A DNA stretch of 19,074 nt from an uncultured Eubacteriales bacterium (GCA_934567745.1 CAKTJM010000018.1:1-19074), one strand, 5' to 3'; shown: positions 1-7,837, counted from the first letter of the stretch. The notes: a model not told the origin generated them from the sequence alone. Translations and numbers: made by a program.

Positions 1-487
1 GGCCACCGCCCTGGCCGGCCTGTTCGGCGGCCCCGCCAACACCACCTACGGTGAGAACACCGGCGTCCTGGCCCTCTCCAAGGTCTACGATCCCCGCGTC
101 GTCCGTCTGGCGGCCCTCTACGCCGTCATCCTGTCCTTCTCCCCGAAGTTCGACGCGATCATCAACTCCATCCCCGCGGCCGTCATCGGCGGCGTGTCCT
201 TCATCCTGTACGGCATGATCTCCGCCGTCGGCGTGCGCAACGTCGTCGAGAACCACGTCGACCTGACCCGCAGCCGCAACCTGATCATCGCGGCCGTCAT
301 GTTCGTCTCCGGCCTCGGCTTCTCCGACGGCATCACCTTCACCGTCGGCGGCGCGGACGTCACCCTGACCGCGCTGGCCATCGCCGCCCTGCTCGGCGTC
401 ATCCTGAACGCCATCCTGCCCGGCAACGACTACGTCTTCGGCGTCGATCCCGAGGCCGATGCGTCCGCGGACCTGGGCTCCTACTGA
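1..487 (+). CDS. uraA: Uracil permease, NCS2 family (3' part, 5' end outside window)
   Basis: The reading frame is open from base 2 and stops at TGA 485-487, giving about 161 C-terminal residues. The segment GPANTTYGENTGVLALS is the signature of the UraA branch of the nucleobase:cation symporter-2 family. In that family the Glu of the TTYGEN motif lies in the substrate region. Several hydrophobic helices follow (AAVIGGVSFILYGMISAVG, LIIAAVMFVSGLGF, LTALAIAALLGVILNAIL), then a short acidic cytoplasmic tail. The expected role is proton-coupled uracil uptake across the cytoplasmic membrane. A strong terminator lies 25 bases after the stop, so this is the last gene of its transcript. A xanthine permease is the alternative, but the TTYGEN form favours uracil. 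Confidence 0.88.
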   Translation, partial: ATALAGLFGGPANTTYGENTGVLALSKVYDPRVVRLAALYAVILSFSPKFDAIINSIPAAVIGGVSFILYGMISAVGVRNVVENHVDLTRSRNLIIAAVMFVSGLGFSDGITFTVGGADVTLTALAIAALLGVILNAILPGNDYVFGVDPEADASADLGSY

Positions 488-512
488 GATCCTGCCCCTG
501 CAAACACATACG

Positions 513-549
513 AACGCCCGCCAGCCGGATCGGCTGGCGGGCGTTTTTT
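513..549 (+). terminator. Intrinsic terminator of the uracil permease
   Basis: A perfect 15-bp stem (513-527 with 531-545, three-base loop) runs into a T tract. It lies just after the permease stop and just before the stop of the opposing toxin gene. Confidence 0.93.
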
Positions 550-555
550 CATCGT

Positions 556-867
556 TCATTTGAGGAGGACGCTCAGATAGTCGCGCCGTCCGTATAGGAT
601 CCGGTCGACGTAGACGTCCGACCCCATCACGCGGTAGAAGATCATGTAGCTGCCGCTCACGAGGAAGCGGTAGTCCTCCTCGACGTTGGCGATCGAGGAG
701 AGGGGCGCGCCCAGCTCCGCGAACGTCTCCAGGCGGTCCACCTCATCGACGATCCGGTCGACGACACGATCCGCAGCAGTCACGTTCTCCAGCTCCAGTG
801 CGATGTGGTCCCATATCGCGTCCAGGTCCCGGCGGGCCGATGACGCATAGTGGATCCTATTCTTCAT
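556..867 (-). CDS. RelE/ParE-superfamily toxin of a type II toxin-antitoxin system
   Basis: A protein of 103 residues, typical for RelE/ParE toxins. The N-terminal SSARRDLDAIWDHIA helix and the C-terminal YVDRILYGRRDYLSVLL strand-plus-tail are classic for the family, and the core FLVSGSYMIFYRV is the usual beta sheet. ParE members poison gyrase and RelE members cleave mRNA on the ribosome; the sequence alone does not decide which. The YGRRDYL ending is more ParE-like. Its start codon overlaps the 3' end of the upstream antitoxin gene by 11 bases, so the two are translationally coupled and share the promoter at 1156-1184. The gene converges on the permease terminator. Confidence 0.88.
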   Translation of the reverse strand: MKNRIHYASSARRDLDAIWDHIALELENVTAADRVVDRIVDEVDRLETFAELGAPLSSIANVEEDYRFLVSGSYMIFYRVMGSDVYVDRILYGRRDYLSVLLK

Positions 868-1132
868 GCGACCTCGCTTCCTGTGACCGGGCGCGGAAGT
901 GTGCGCGCACCTCCTCCGGCGTCAGCCACCCCTCCGTCTCCCCCGACCGGCGGCCCTTGTCCAGCTCGTTGCGCAGCTGGAGCGTCGCCACGGTCTTCTC
1001 ATAATCGTGGATGTCCAGGATCGCATACCGGCCCCGGCCGTTCTTCGTCAGGAAGACCGGCGACCCGACGGTCACGTCGTTGAGGACCTCCGTATAGTTC
1101 CGCAGATCCGAGATGGGCTTGATGTTCGGCAT
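857..1132 (-). CDS. Phd/YefM-family antitoxin
   Basis: A protein of 91 residues. The N-terminal half (PISDLRNYTEVLNDVTVGSPVFLTKNGRGRYAILDIHDYEK) has the Phd/YefM plan: a helix, then the 'pv.lTKnGrg.yaild..dye' hairpin that dimerises and binds DNA. The charged C-terminal part, rich in Glu and Arg, would wrap the toxin. The start is supported by AAGGAG at 1142-1147 on the minus strand. It is first in a two-gene operon with the toxin and, as known for the family, is expected to repress its own promoter, usually together with the toxin. Confidence 0.9.
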   Translation of the reverse strand: MPNIKPISDLRNYTEVLNDVTVGSPVFLTKNGRGRYAILDIHDYEKTVATLQLRNELDKGRRSGETEGWLTPEEVRAHFRARSQEARSHEE

Positions 1133-1155
1133 CGCTGTCAGCTCCTTTCCTCCCT

Positions 1156-1184
1156 ATCATACCACGTCCCGCTGTAAGATTCAA
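1156..1184 (-). promoter_or_regulatory. Promoter of the toxin-antitoxin operon
   Basis: On the minus strand TTGAAT (1179-1184) and TATGAT (1156-1161) are separated by 17 bp. The promoter lies directly upstream of the antitoxin ribosome binding site and is back-to-back with the DUF4364 promoter. Confidence 0.8.
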
Positions 1185-1210
1185 CAGCAGATATGCAGCA
1201 GACTTCCCCC

Positions 1211-1239
1211 TTGCAGATCCCGCCCCAGCCGCGTATAAT
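1211..1239 (+). promoter_or_regulatory. Promoter of the DUF4364 gene
   Basis: TTGCAG (1211-1216), a 17-bp spacer and a consensus TATAAT (1234-1239). The gene starts 33 bases downstream with AAGGAGG at 1257-1263. Confidence 0.85.
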
Positions 1240-1271
1240 AGAGCCATCATCCGCGCAAGGAGGTCCTCACC

Positions 1272-1808
1272 ATGGCCCGGACCGGTTTCATCCACGACAA
1301 GCTCGACATCAAGTTCCTGCTGCTCTACCTCACCGCCCGCCTGGCCGGGCCGGTCGATTTCGCCACGCTCGCGGAGCTCGCCTTCTGCGACGACGGCGTG
1401 GAGTATTTCGACTTCGCCGAGTCCGTCGCCGAGCTGGTCGAGACCGAGCACCTCGCCCTGGCCGACGACCGGTACACCATCACCGACAAGGGCCGCCGCA
1501 ACGGCAAGATCTGCGAGACCAGCCTCCCCCTCTCCGTGCGGCAGCGGTGCGACCGCGACCTCGCCCGGGTCAACGTCGGTCTGCGGCGCGACGCCCAGGT
1601 CCGCGCCGAGACCCACCCCCGCGAGGACGGTGGCGTCACGCTCCGTCTCATCCTCGACGACGACAAGGGGAACCTGATGACCCTCGACCTGCTCACCGTC
1701 TCCGAGGATCAGGCCGGGCGGCTGGCCGAGACCTTCCGCGCCAAGCCGGACGAGCTCTACGACAGCATCCTCCGCGTCCTCCTCGCGCCGCCCGAGGACG
1801 ACGCCTGA
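1272..1808 (+). CDS. DUF4364 family protein (winged-helix-like)
   Basis: A protein of 178 residues. It opens with HDKLDIKFLLLYLTARLAGPVDF, the characteristic start of the DUF4364 family found almost only in Clostridia. Residues about 10-85 read as a winged-helix domain (FATLAELAF, FAESVAELVETEHLAL, then the wing YTITDKGR). The C-terminal half (about 95-170) is a beta-rich domain followed by a helix. Function is not established; by fold a DNA-binding or regulatory role is plausible. The start is fixed by AAGGAGG eight bases upstream and a good promoter. It is monocistronic, ending at a strong hairpin. It is divergent from the toxin-antitoxin operon, with promoters only about 27 bp apart, but no functional link can be seen. 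Confidence 0.85.
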   Translation: MARTGFIHDKLDIKFLLLYLTARLAGPVDFATLAELAFCDDGVEYFDFAESVAELVETEHLALADDRYTITDKGRRNGKICETSLPLSVRQRCDRDLARVNVGLRRDAQVRAETHPREDGGVTLRLILDDDKGNLMTLDLLTVSEDQAGRLAETFRAKPDELYDSILRVLLAPPEDDA

Positions 1809-1831
1809 TCCCATACGCCCCCATAGACGCA

Positions 1832-1871
1832 AAACGCCCCCGCCGTCCGTTGGACGGCGGGGGCTTCGTTT
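1832..1871. terminator. Bidirectional terminator between convergent genes
   Basis: A perfect 13-bp G+C-rich stem (1836-1848 with 1852-1864, loop GTT). A T-rich tail follows on the plus strand and TTTT on the minus strand, so it can serve both the DUF4364 gene and the opposing small gene at 1881. Confidence 0.88.
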
Positions 1872-1880
1872 CCTCTCGGA

Positions 1881-2111
1881 TCAGGAGGGGCGGGAGACGG
1901 CGGTGAGGCGCAGATACGTCTGGAGCTGCGCCAGATCCTGCTCGCGCTGGCGGCGCTCGAGCGCCCCGACGCGGGCCTTGGCGGCGTTCGCCTCCGCCGG
2001 GCCACGCGACGCGACACGGGTCAGCTCCTCCTGTGCACGGCGGAGCGCCCGACCGGTCTCATAGGCACGGATGGCGGACAACAGGAATCGTTCTTCTTCT
2101 GGGCGCAGCAT
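1881..2111 (-). CDS. Small hypothetical charged helical protein
   Basis: A protein of 76 residues. The start chosen is MLRPEEERF at 2111 because GGAGGG lies seven bases upstream on the minus strand; longer starts would fall inside or before the promoter -10 box at 2137-2142. The sequence is almost wholly helix-forming and charged (IRAYETGRALRRAQEELTR, then ARVGALERRQREQDLAQLQ), suggesting a short helical hairpin or coiled coil. No signal peptide, membrane segment or known motif is visible and no function is recognised. It has its own promoter and terminator, so it is a stand-alone gene. Confidence 0.7.
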   Translation of the reverse strand: MLRPEEERFLLSAIRAYETGRALRRAQEELTRVASRGPAEANAAKARVGALERRQREQDLAQLQTYLRLTAVSRPS

Positions 2112-2136
2112 GGGGCATCCCTCCCTCGGCACCTTC

Positions 2137-2165
2137 ATTATACTACGAAAAATCGGATCCTGCAA
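2137..2165 (-). promoter_or_regulatory. Promoter of the small protein gene
   Basis: Minus-strand TTGCAG (2160-2165), 17-bp spacer, TATAAT (2137-2142). It gives a leader of about 20 bases. Confidence 0.85.
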
Positions 2166-2217
2166 GCAAAATCTTTGTCGGATCGCACAAATCCCCAAAC
2201 CACGCCCGGATGATGCC

Positions 2218-2251
2218 AAAATGGGCCGTCCCCACGGTGGGGACGGCCCAT
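2218..2251 (-). terminator. Terminator of the SLH surface-protein gene
   Basis: A 13-bp stem (2221-2233 with 2239-2251), followed on the minus strand by TTTT. It lies 15 bases after the surface-protein stop codon. Confidence 0.88.
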
Positions 2252-2265
2252 AGAGGGACGCTGTC

Positions 2266-5200
2266 TTATGCGAGCTTGTCGGCCAGGCGCAGGTAGAGCG
2301 CCGCCGCCTCCGCGCGGGTCGCGCCGCCCTGCGGGTCGATGCGCCCGTCGTCGCGGCCCTTGAGGACGTCGTTGGTGTTCAGCCAGCAGACGGCCTCATA
2401 GGCCCAATCGGCGATGTCCGCACGGTCCGGGACGTCCAGGAGGAACATCCACGCGCCGGTGTAGCCCTCGCCCTTGGTCTGGGCGTAGCGGTAGAGCATC
2501 GTCGCGAGCTGGGCACGGGTGACGGCCTCGTCGGGGGCGAAGGTCGTCTCGGTCATGCCCTTGACCACGCCGGTCTCGGCGGCCCAGGCGACGGCCTGGG
2601 CGTACCAGGTCCCGGCGGGGACGTCGGTGAAGGCGGTCGTGGCCGTCGTGGCGGGGGCGCCCGCCATGCGGTGGAGCATCGTCACGGCCATCGCACGGGT
2701 CAGGCCCGCGTCGGGGACGAAGGTCGTCTCGGTCATGCCGGTCACGAGGCCCTGCGTCCAGGCCCGCTCGACCTCGTCCTTCGACCAGTGGCCGGTGAGG
2801 TCGGTGAAGGGGCAGGTGGTGGTGGGCTCGGTCGGAAGGGTGGTGGTGCCGCCGCCGCCGAAGCTGCCGCCCGTGTCCTCCTTCGTGTAGTCCACGACAT
2901 AGTAGAGCAGGATCTTCTCCCCGCCCGTCAGCTTATACTCGCCCATGCCGACCATCGGCATCTTGCCATCGACCTTGTACATCCAGCCGCTGTTCGGGCC
3001 GCGGTCGAACTGGCCGAGCGAGACGCCATCCTTGACGATCGCGCGCAGATAGACATACTTGCTGTCCATGTCGAGCGTAAGGCCCGCTGCAACGGCCGCC
3101 TGCTCGACGACCTGCTGGACCGTCGAATCCTTCGCGGTGCGCAGGCTCTGGGCGTACCAATCGGCGCTGTCCGACCGGATGGTCAGCGTGACTGTGATCC
3201 AATCGCTCGTCGTGCCGGACCCGCCGGACGCGCCGCCGCCCTGAGAGGGCTGAGCGGGCACTTCGCCAGCGCCATCCGCCGTGCCGGGGGTAGGCTCAGG
3301 CTTCTCCGGCCCGACGGGAGTGGGTCCCGTAGTAGGCTCCCACGTGATCGGATCGACCTGCGTGGTGGACAGGGTGTAGATGTTGAATGCCGTGGTCTTC
3401 CCCCCTTCTACGGGTGGCGCATTGCTTGCCTGGAACTGTTCCAGCGTCACGAGCGCGCGGAAGCCCTGCTCGGTCGCGAGCGCCTGGGCCTTCTCGCCCT
3501 GCGCGCCGCTGAGGTAGCCGGTGGTGAAGCCGTTCCCGGCGTCGTTGACGTACAGCAGCAGCGCGTCTGCCAGCGAGCAGCCGCCCTTGACGAAGCGGCT
3601 GTCCGTGGCCGGGTCGATGCCGATCGCCGTCAGGCCGGTGATGACCATCGCGTCGGAGTTGACGTTGCCATAGGAGCCGTTGTCGCGCTGGGCCTTGCTC
3701 AGGCCCGCGACGGCGTCCTTGATGAACTCCTGTACCTTCGGATACTCTGCCGTGTTGAACTTCGCCAGCGCGGCGAGCGCGGTGCCGGTGGTGTCGGGAT
3801 CGGCGTAGGTCTCGCCGGCCCACTTGGTGAAGAACAGGCCGTCGTCGCCGAGGTTCGAGCTGCTGATCAGCAAAGAGATCATGCTGTCACGCTGAGTCTT
3901 AGTCAGCTCGAGCTGCCCGGCCTGCTCCGCCAGCAGGACCCACGGCGCGGTGTAGTGGCTGCTGCCCAGGTCCATCGCCGCGAGCTTGGCGGCGTTGCTG
4001 TAAGCAGTCTCAGACCCGTAAGGGGTCAGCTTCGTGCTGTCGATGCCGAGGGCGGCGAGGACGATCTCCGCCTTGGCGCGGTCGGTGACGAGCGGAGTGG
4101 TGCCCGCCAGATCGTTGATGGTCAGATCCAGATAATTCTGCGTGTTCGTCGTATTCGTGCCGAAGCCGCACTTGGCATACGCCGCCATGTCGAACACGAC
4201 CCAGTCGCTGGAGCTGTACGTGTAGGTCGCGGCGATGCGGTCCATCAGGGCCTTCTGGGCGCTGGTCTTGCCGGAAGCGGCGGGATAGATGTTCACGGTG
4301 ACCGGCTTGCTGAGGGACTTGTCGCCCTGGGTCCAGGTCAGGGTCGCGGTGGCCTCGATGACCTTGCCGGTGTCGTTCAGCTTCGCCAGCTTGAGGAGTC
4401 CGCCTTCTACCTTGAGATACGCCTTGTTGGTGTCCTTTTCGCCCTGGGAGCAGGTGACGGTGATGCCATCGGTCGCGTCCTCACTGGTCTTGAGCAGGGT
4501 CACTGCGTCGCCGACCTTGGTGTCAGAGGGCACGGCCAGCACATCGAGATACTTCTGGGATTCCAGCAGGAGGACGTCTGCGACCTCGCCCGGCGTGTAG
4601 GTGTTGTTGCCGCTGTCCTTGATGTAGCCCTTGCCATACAGGGCGTTGGTCTTGCCCTCTGCGCCGATCAGGGTGCCGGTGTTGGCGCTGTCCGCGTCGA
4701 TCGAGGGCTTATAGTCGCCGGTCTGAGCACCCGCCTGGCCCAGCAGACCGCCGACGGTGCAGCCGGGGGCATTGATGGTGCCGGTGTTCGTGCTGTTCTT
4801 GATCTGCACGCAGTTCTGGTTGGAGCCGACGAGACCGCCGACCATGGCGTCGGGGTTGTCGCCGGTCACGTTGATGAGGCCGGTGTTCGTGCAGCCGTCC
4901 ACGGTCATGCGGACGTTCCAATACACATAGTCCAGCCCATCCTCATAGCCGCCGATCAGGCCGCCGACGCCCGCGCTGCCGCGCGCCAGAGAGGAGATGG
5001 TCGCGTCGTTGACACAGTCCTTGATCTCGACCTTGCCGAGGGCGCGCCCGGCGAGACCGCCGACGTAGGCATACGGCTCAGAGCAATAGACGGTGCCGTT
5101 GACGGTCAGGTTTTCCACCACGACGGTGGGCTGGTCCTCGATCTTCGTGGCGCTCTCGCGGTCCGGCTTACTGCTCAGGCAGCCGAAGAAGCCGAGGTAG

Positions 5201-6789
5201 TTCAGACTGGGGTCGTCCACGGTGATGGTGACGCTGTGGCCATCGCCGTCGAAGTGGCCGCTGAAAGGAGCCGCCGCGTTCTTGCCCAGCGGCGTCCAGG
5301 AGCCGGGGACGACGATATCTTTCGTCAGCTTTACATAGGCACTGGAAAACTCGCTGTTGCCGTCGTTGACCTGATCGGCAAGCCAGCGCAGTTCTGCCGC
5401 GGTGCCGATGAGGTAGGGAGACGCTTCCGTGCCCTTGCCCTCGGGCTGAGAGGTCTTGTACGTCAGGGCGACCGGGATGGTCATTTCGGTATCGGTCTTG
5501 CTGACCGTGAACGTCGTCTCGGGGATATCATTATAATAGGTATCTCCGTTGAAGGTCACTGTATAGGTGTAGTCGCCCGCTTCGGGGAGGGTGTAGGAAC
5601 CGTCCTGGTTCGCGGCGATCGCATCCTCGCCGTGCTTGACCGTAATGGTGCCGTTCTCTGTTCCCGTGAAAGTCAGAGCGCAGGAGAACACAGGCGCGGG
5701 CGGGGTGATGGGTTCGGGTGCCGCTGCGGGCGTCCAGACCGGGACAGGGTAGCCGCCGAAGTCAGCACTGACAGCGAAACCGTCGATGGTGAGAGCTTTC
5801 AGTTCGGCGGTAGATTTACCTTCTGCACCAGTAACACTTACCGATCCACTACGTTTAGGCAACATCTCAAACGGGCTATACGAAGAGCTTGCTTTATTCT
5901 TTTCGTTATCATAGAAAAAGCGTTCTACCCTTGTAACTGTAACAGAAGCAACAAACGCGATTCCGCCCTTTTTGCTCCCATCCACCTTGCCGCCAACATA
6001 GCTATCCGAAAGAGTTAGAGCTGTATTGGCAGAGTTGATGTAGCCAATCATACCACCGCTATTTCCGTTTCCAGAAAGATTCCCAAGTTCTGCACATTTG
6101 GTAATCGTTATTTTGCCAAAATTCTGCGCGGAACCCAACAGTCCACCAACATAATTGGAAGACGCACCAGTCAGAGCCACATCGCTGACGCAGTTGTTGA
6201 TCGTCAGCGTCGTAGGATCGTCCACCGAGCCAGTCATCATACCGACCAACGCGCCAATCAGTGTATAACCATTGCCCGCGGTACTGGTGATCGTACCTCT
6301 GACGGTGCAGTTATCGATCTTGCTTTCGCTTCCGTCCGCGATCTTGCCCACAAGTGCACCGACGTTATTATACTGGTCGATACCCTCCGTGATATCCACA
6401 CCGGTCATCTTCAGGTTGATGACCGAGCCATTCAGTTCACCGATCAGACCGGTGTTGACATAAGCTGCGCCGGTTGACCAATTATAACTACCCTTGCCGC
6501 CAGTCAGCTTCAAATCAGAAATGGTATGCCCATCGCCATTGAAGCAGCCTTTCAGGCTCGTGATCGGTGTCATGGAAACACTTGTCATATCAATATCACT
6601 TTTCAACGTGATATTGCCCTCGACGGTCTTCCCGCCAAGCGCCGCCAGATCTTCCGCCGTGCCGACGGAAACATCGCCGGTGACGACGGACGGATCCACT
6701 TCCTCCGGCTCCGCCGCCAACGCCCCCATCGGCACCAATCCCAGCGCCAGCACGAGGGCCAGCACCAGGGCCAACACACGTCTCCTCAT
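2266..6789 (-). CDS. S-layer-anchored protein with GLUG arrays and an intrinsic-factor-like toroid + DUF4430 module; putative surface cobalamin-binding protein
   Basis: A protein of 1507 residues; the start MRRRVLAL at 6789 has GGAGGAG five bases upstream. Residues 1-26 form a signal peptide ending GALAA. GLUG-type repeats (VGALVGK, GGLLGSA, GGMIGY) fill about 80-345. A small beta domain lies at 366-450, a second GLUG array at about 453-735 and an Ig-like segment at about 735-840. Residues 842-1140 form an alpha/alpha toroid (DTTGTALAALAKF, KAQRDNGSYGNVNSDAMVI). A Pro/Gly linker leads to a DUF4430 domain at about 1195-1300 (GPNSGWMYKVDGKMP, GEKILLYYV). Three SLH domains (1325-1507) anchor it to the wall. 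Toroid plus DUF4430 is the plan of intrinsic factor and transcobalamin, and a cobalamin riboswitch precedes the gene. B12 binding is therefore inferred. The module could instead bind another ligand, as squalene-cyclase-like toroids do. Confidence 0.85.
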   Translation of the reverse strand: MRRRVLALVLALVLALGLVPMGALAAEPEEVDPSVVTGDVSVGTAEDLAALGGKTVEGNITLKSDIDMTSVSMTPITSLKGCFNGDGHTISDLKLTGGKGSYNWSTGAAYVNTGLIGELNGSVINLKMTGVDITEGIDQYNNVGALVGKIADGSESKIDNCTVRGTITSTAGNGYTLIGALVGMMTGSVDDPTTLTINNCVSDVALTGASSNYVGGLLGSAQNFGKITITKCAELGNLSGNGNSGGMIGYINSANTALTLSDSYVGGKVDGSKKGGIAFVASVTVTRVERFFYDNEKNKASSSYSPFEMLPKRSGSVSVTGAEGKSTAELKALTIDGFAVSADFGGYPVPVWTPAAAPEPITPPAPVFSCALTFTGTENGTITVKHGEDAIAANQDGSYTLPEAGDYTYTVTFNGDTYYNDIPETTFTVSKTDTEMTIPVALTYKTSQPEGKGTEASPYLIGTAAELRWLADQVNDGNSEFSSAYVKLTKDIVVPGSWTPLGKNAAAPFSGHFDGDGHSVTITVDDPSLNYLGFFGCLSSKPDRESATKIEDQPTVVVENLTVNGTVYCSEPYAYVGGLAGRALGKVEIKDCVNDATISSLARGSAGVGGLIGGYEDGLDYVYWNVRMTVDGCTNTGLINVTGDNPDAMVGGLVGSNQNCVQIKNSTNTGTINAPGCTVGGLLGQAGAQTGDYKPSIDADSANTGTLIGAEGKTNALYGKGYIKDSGNNTYTPGEVADVLLLESQKYLDVLAVPSDTKVGDAVTLLKTSEDATDGITVTCSQGEKDTNKAYLKVEGGLLKLAKLNDTGKVIEATATLTWTQGDKSLSKPVTVNIYPAASGKTSAQKALMDRIAATYTYSSSDWVVFDMAAYAKCGFGTNTTNTQNYLDLTINDLAGTTPLVTDRAKAEIVLAALGIDSTKLTPYGSETAYSNAAKLAAMDLGSSHYTAPWVLLAEQAGQLELTKTQRDSMISLLISSSNLGDDGLFFTKWAGETYADPDTTGTALAALAKFNTAEYPKVQEFIKDAVAGLSKAQRDNGSYGNVNSDAMVITGLTAIGIDPATDSRFVKGGCSLADALLLYVNDAGNGFTTGYLSGAQGEKAQALATEQGFRALVTLEQFQASNAPPVEGGKTTAFNIYTLSTTQVDPITWEPTTGPTPVGPEKPEPTPGTADGAGEVPAQPSQGGGASGGSGTTSDWITVTLTIRSDSADWYAQSLRTAKDSTVQQVVEQAAVAAGLTLDMDSKYVYLRAIVKDGVSLGQFDRGPNSGWMYKVDGKMPMVGMGEYKLTGGEKILLYYVVDYTKEDTGGSFGGGGTTTLPTEPTTTCPFTDLTGHWSKDEVERAWTQGLVTGMTETTFVPDAGLTRAMAVTMLHRMAGAPATTATTAFTDVPAGTWYAQAVAWAAETGVVKGMTETTFAPDEAVTRAQLATMLYRYAQTKGEGYTGAWMFLLDVPDRADIADWAYEAVCWLNTNDVLKGRDDGRIDPQGGATRAEAAALYLRLADKLA

Positions 6790-6805
6790 ACGATCTCCTC
6801 CAAAC

Positions 6806-6836
6806 AAAAAAATCTGTCCTCCCGAAGGAGCACAGA
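6806..6836 (-). terminator. Riboswitch-controlled intrinsic terminator
   Basis: Minus-strand hairpin, 10-bp stem with one G-G mismatch (6827-6836 with 6813-6822) and a TTCG tetraloop, followed by seven T (6806-6812). It lies between the cobalamin aptamer and the GGAGGAG ribosome binding site of the surface-protein gene, as expected of the expression platform of a transcriptional OFF riboswitch. Confidence 0.88.
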
Positions 6837-6908
6837 CAGCTTCGCCGGGCCCCAGCTCTGCTGCGGCCCCGTGCGACGCGCTCTCCGGTCTCCGGCGGAA
6901 AGGCCCTA

Positions 6909-7042
6909 CAGCTCTCAGGCGATCTGACTCATCCGCACCGCCGCTATGCGGCGGACGGCATCACAGTGACCGACTCGCGGGGCCTCTCACCCCATTCCCC
7001 CTGCCGCCCGGAGCGGCGAGAGCTGCGCCTATGGACTTTTAC
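6909..7042 (-). promoter_or_regulatory. Cobalamin (vitamin B12) riboswitch aptamer
   Basis: Read on the minus strand, the core GGAATGGGGTGAGAGGCCCC (ending at 6979) continues CGCG and leads to CACTGTGA (ending at 6961), the conserved 'GGGAA..GGTG...CC..CGC..CACTGT' of cobalamin riboswitches. A variable hairpin follows (CCGCCGC/GCGGCGG). Then comes GAGTCAGATCGCCTG (ending at 6916), the B12-box position. The segments CAGCTCTC (7018-7025) and GAGAGCTG (6909-6916) are exactly complementary and close the structure. The expected effect is repression of the downstream gene when cobalamin is plentiful, through the terminator at 6806-6836. Sub-class (adenosyl- or aquo/methyl-cobalamin) cannot be told. 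Confidence 0.9.
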
Positions 7043-7048
7043 ACCGTT

Positions 7049-7077
7049 ATCTTAGCAGGATCCGGCGCGATCGTAAA
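7049..7077 (-). promoter_or_regulatory. Promoter of the riboswitch and surface-protein transcript
   Basis: Minus-strand TTTACG (7072-7077), 17-bp spacer, TAAGAT (7049-7054). Transcription would begin near 7042, just where the riboswitch begins. Confidence 0.65.
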
Positions 7078-7092
7078 CCGTTTTTCCGCACG

Positions 7093-7128
7093 AAAAAGCG
7101 GACAGACGCCAAAAGACGTCCGTCCGCT
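7093..7128 (-). terminator. Terminator of the lipoprotein gene
   Basis: Minus-strand hairpin with 12-base arms (7117-7128 with 7097-7108), paired except for a G-U wobble, followed by a TTTTT run. It separates the lipoprotein transcript from the riboswitch transcript. Confidence 0.85.
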
Positions 7129-7153
7129 CGTCTCCCCCTCTGCGCGATCCGGC

Positions 7154-7813
7154 TCAGGGCACGTAGGTCCGTGCGATCTCCGTGACGGCGCCGCCGCTGA
7201 TGACGACATGGGTGTTGTTCGCGCTCACGCCGTAGACGTCGCCGGGCAGCCCGGCCACGTCGGCCAGCGTGAGGGTCTTGGCGTTGGCCGCGTCGGGGTC
7301 CTCGGCGGAGTCCTTCACGACCACGTCCGCGCTGATCGGCAGGGAGAGCGCGGCGATCTGGTGATAGTCCTTCGCGTCGTCCATGCCCAGCACATAGTAT
7401 GTACCGCCGTCGCCGGGGGCGAAGATCACGCCGCCCTGCTCGATGTCGCCGTTGACGGTGTAATAGCCGTCGCCCGTCTCCAGGCTCGACACGACGACGT
7501 CCTTGCCGTCCACGACGACGGTGTCGCCCACGGCCAGCTTGGTGATGGCGGTCGCGTCGTAGAGGTCGTAGTCATAGACCGCCACGTCGATCGTGGCCGG
7601 GTCGGTGTCCGTGTGGACGCCGTCGGCGGTGAAGGTGACGGCGGCGGTCACGTCGTCCAGGGCGTTGGGATCCAGGGTCCCGCCCATCGGTTCGACGCGC
7701 TGGACGGTGGTCTGCTGGTCGTCGGCGGGCTGCTGCCCGTCATCGGTCGGCGTGCCGCAGGCGGTCAGGCCGAGCAGGCACAGGGCGGCGGTGAGGATCA
7801 AGAGCTTTTTCAT
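7154..7813 (-). CDS. Putative lipoprotein of unknown function
   Basis: A protein of 219 residues. The start has AAAGGAG at 7822-7828. Residues 1-18 are a lipoprotein signal peptide ending in the lipobox LTAC, with Cys19 as the lipid anchor. A short acidic, Gln-rich linker follows (about 20-36). The rest is rich in Val, Thr and Asp with alternating strand patterns (VTFTADG, IDVAVYDYDLYDA, VVVDGKDVVVSSLETGDGYYTV), suggesting a beta-barrel or repeated beta-strand domain on the outer face of the membrane. I do not recognise the family. It lies between hsp20 and the riboswitch gene, has its own terminator, and shows no clear promoter. Being next to the putative B12-binding protein is suggestive but not evidence of a shared job. 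Confidence 0.75.
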   Translation of the reverse strand: MKKLLILTAALCLLGLTACGTPTDDGQQPADDQQTTVQRVEPMGGTLDPNALDDVTAAVTFTADGVHTDTDPATIDVAVYDYDLYDATAITKLAVGDTVVVDGKDVVVSSLETGDGYYTVNGDIEQGGVIFAPGDGGTYYVLGMDDAKDYHQIAALSLPISADVVVKDSAEDPDAANAKTLTLADVAGLPGDVYGVSANNTHVVISGGAVTEIARTYVP

Positions 7814-7837
7814 GATACAGACTCCTTTTCAAATGGT

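Noticed and set aside
6790..6807. Upstream TTG start for the surface protein adding six residues
   Set aside because: The GGAGGAG ribosome site lies inside those codons and is ideally spaced for the ATG at 6789, which also gives a clean signal peptide.
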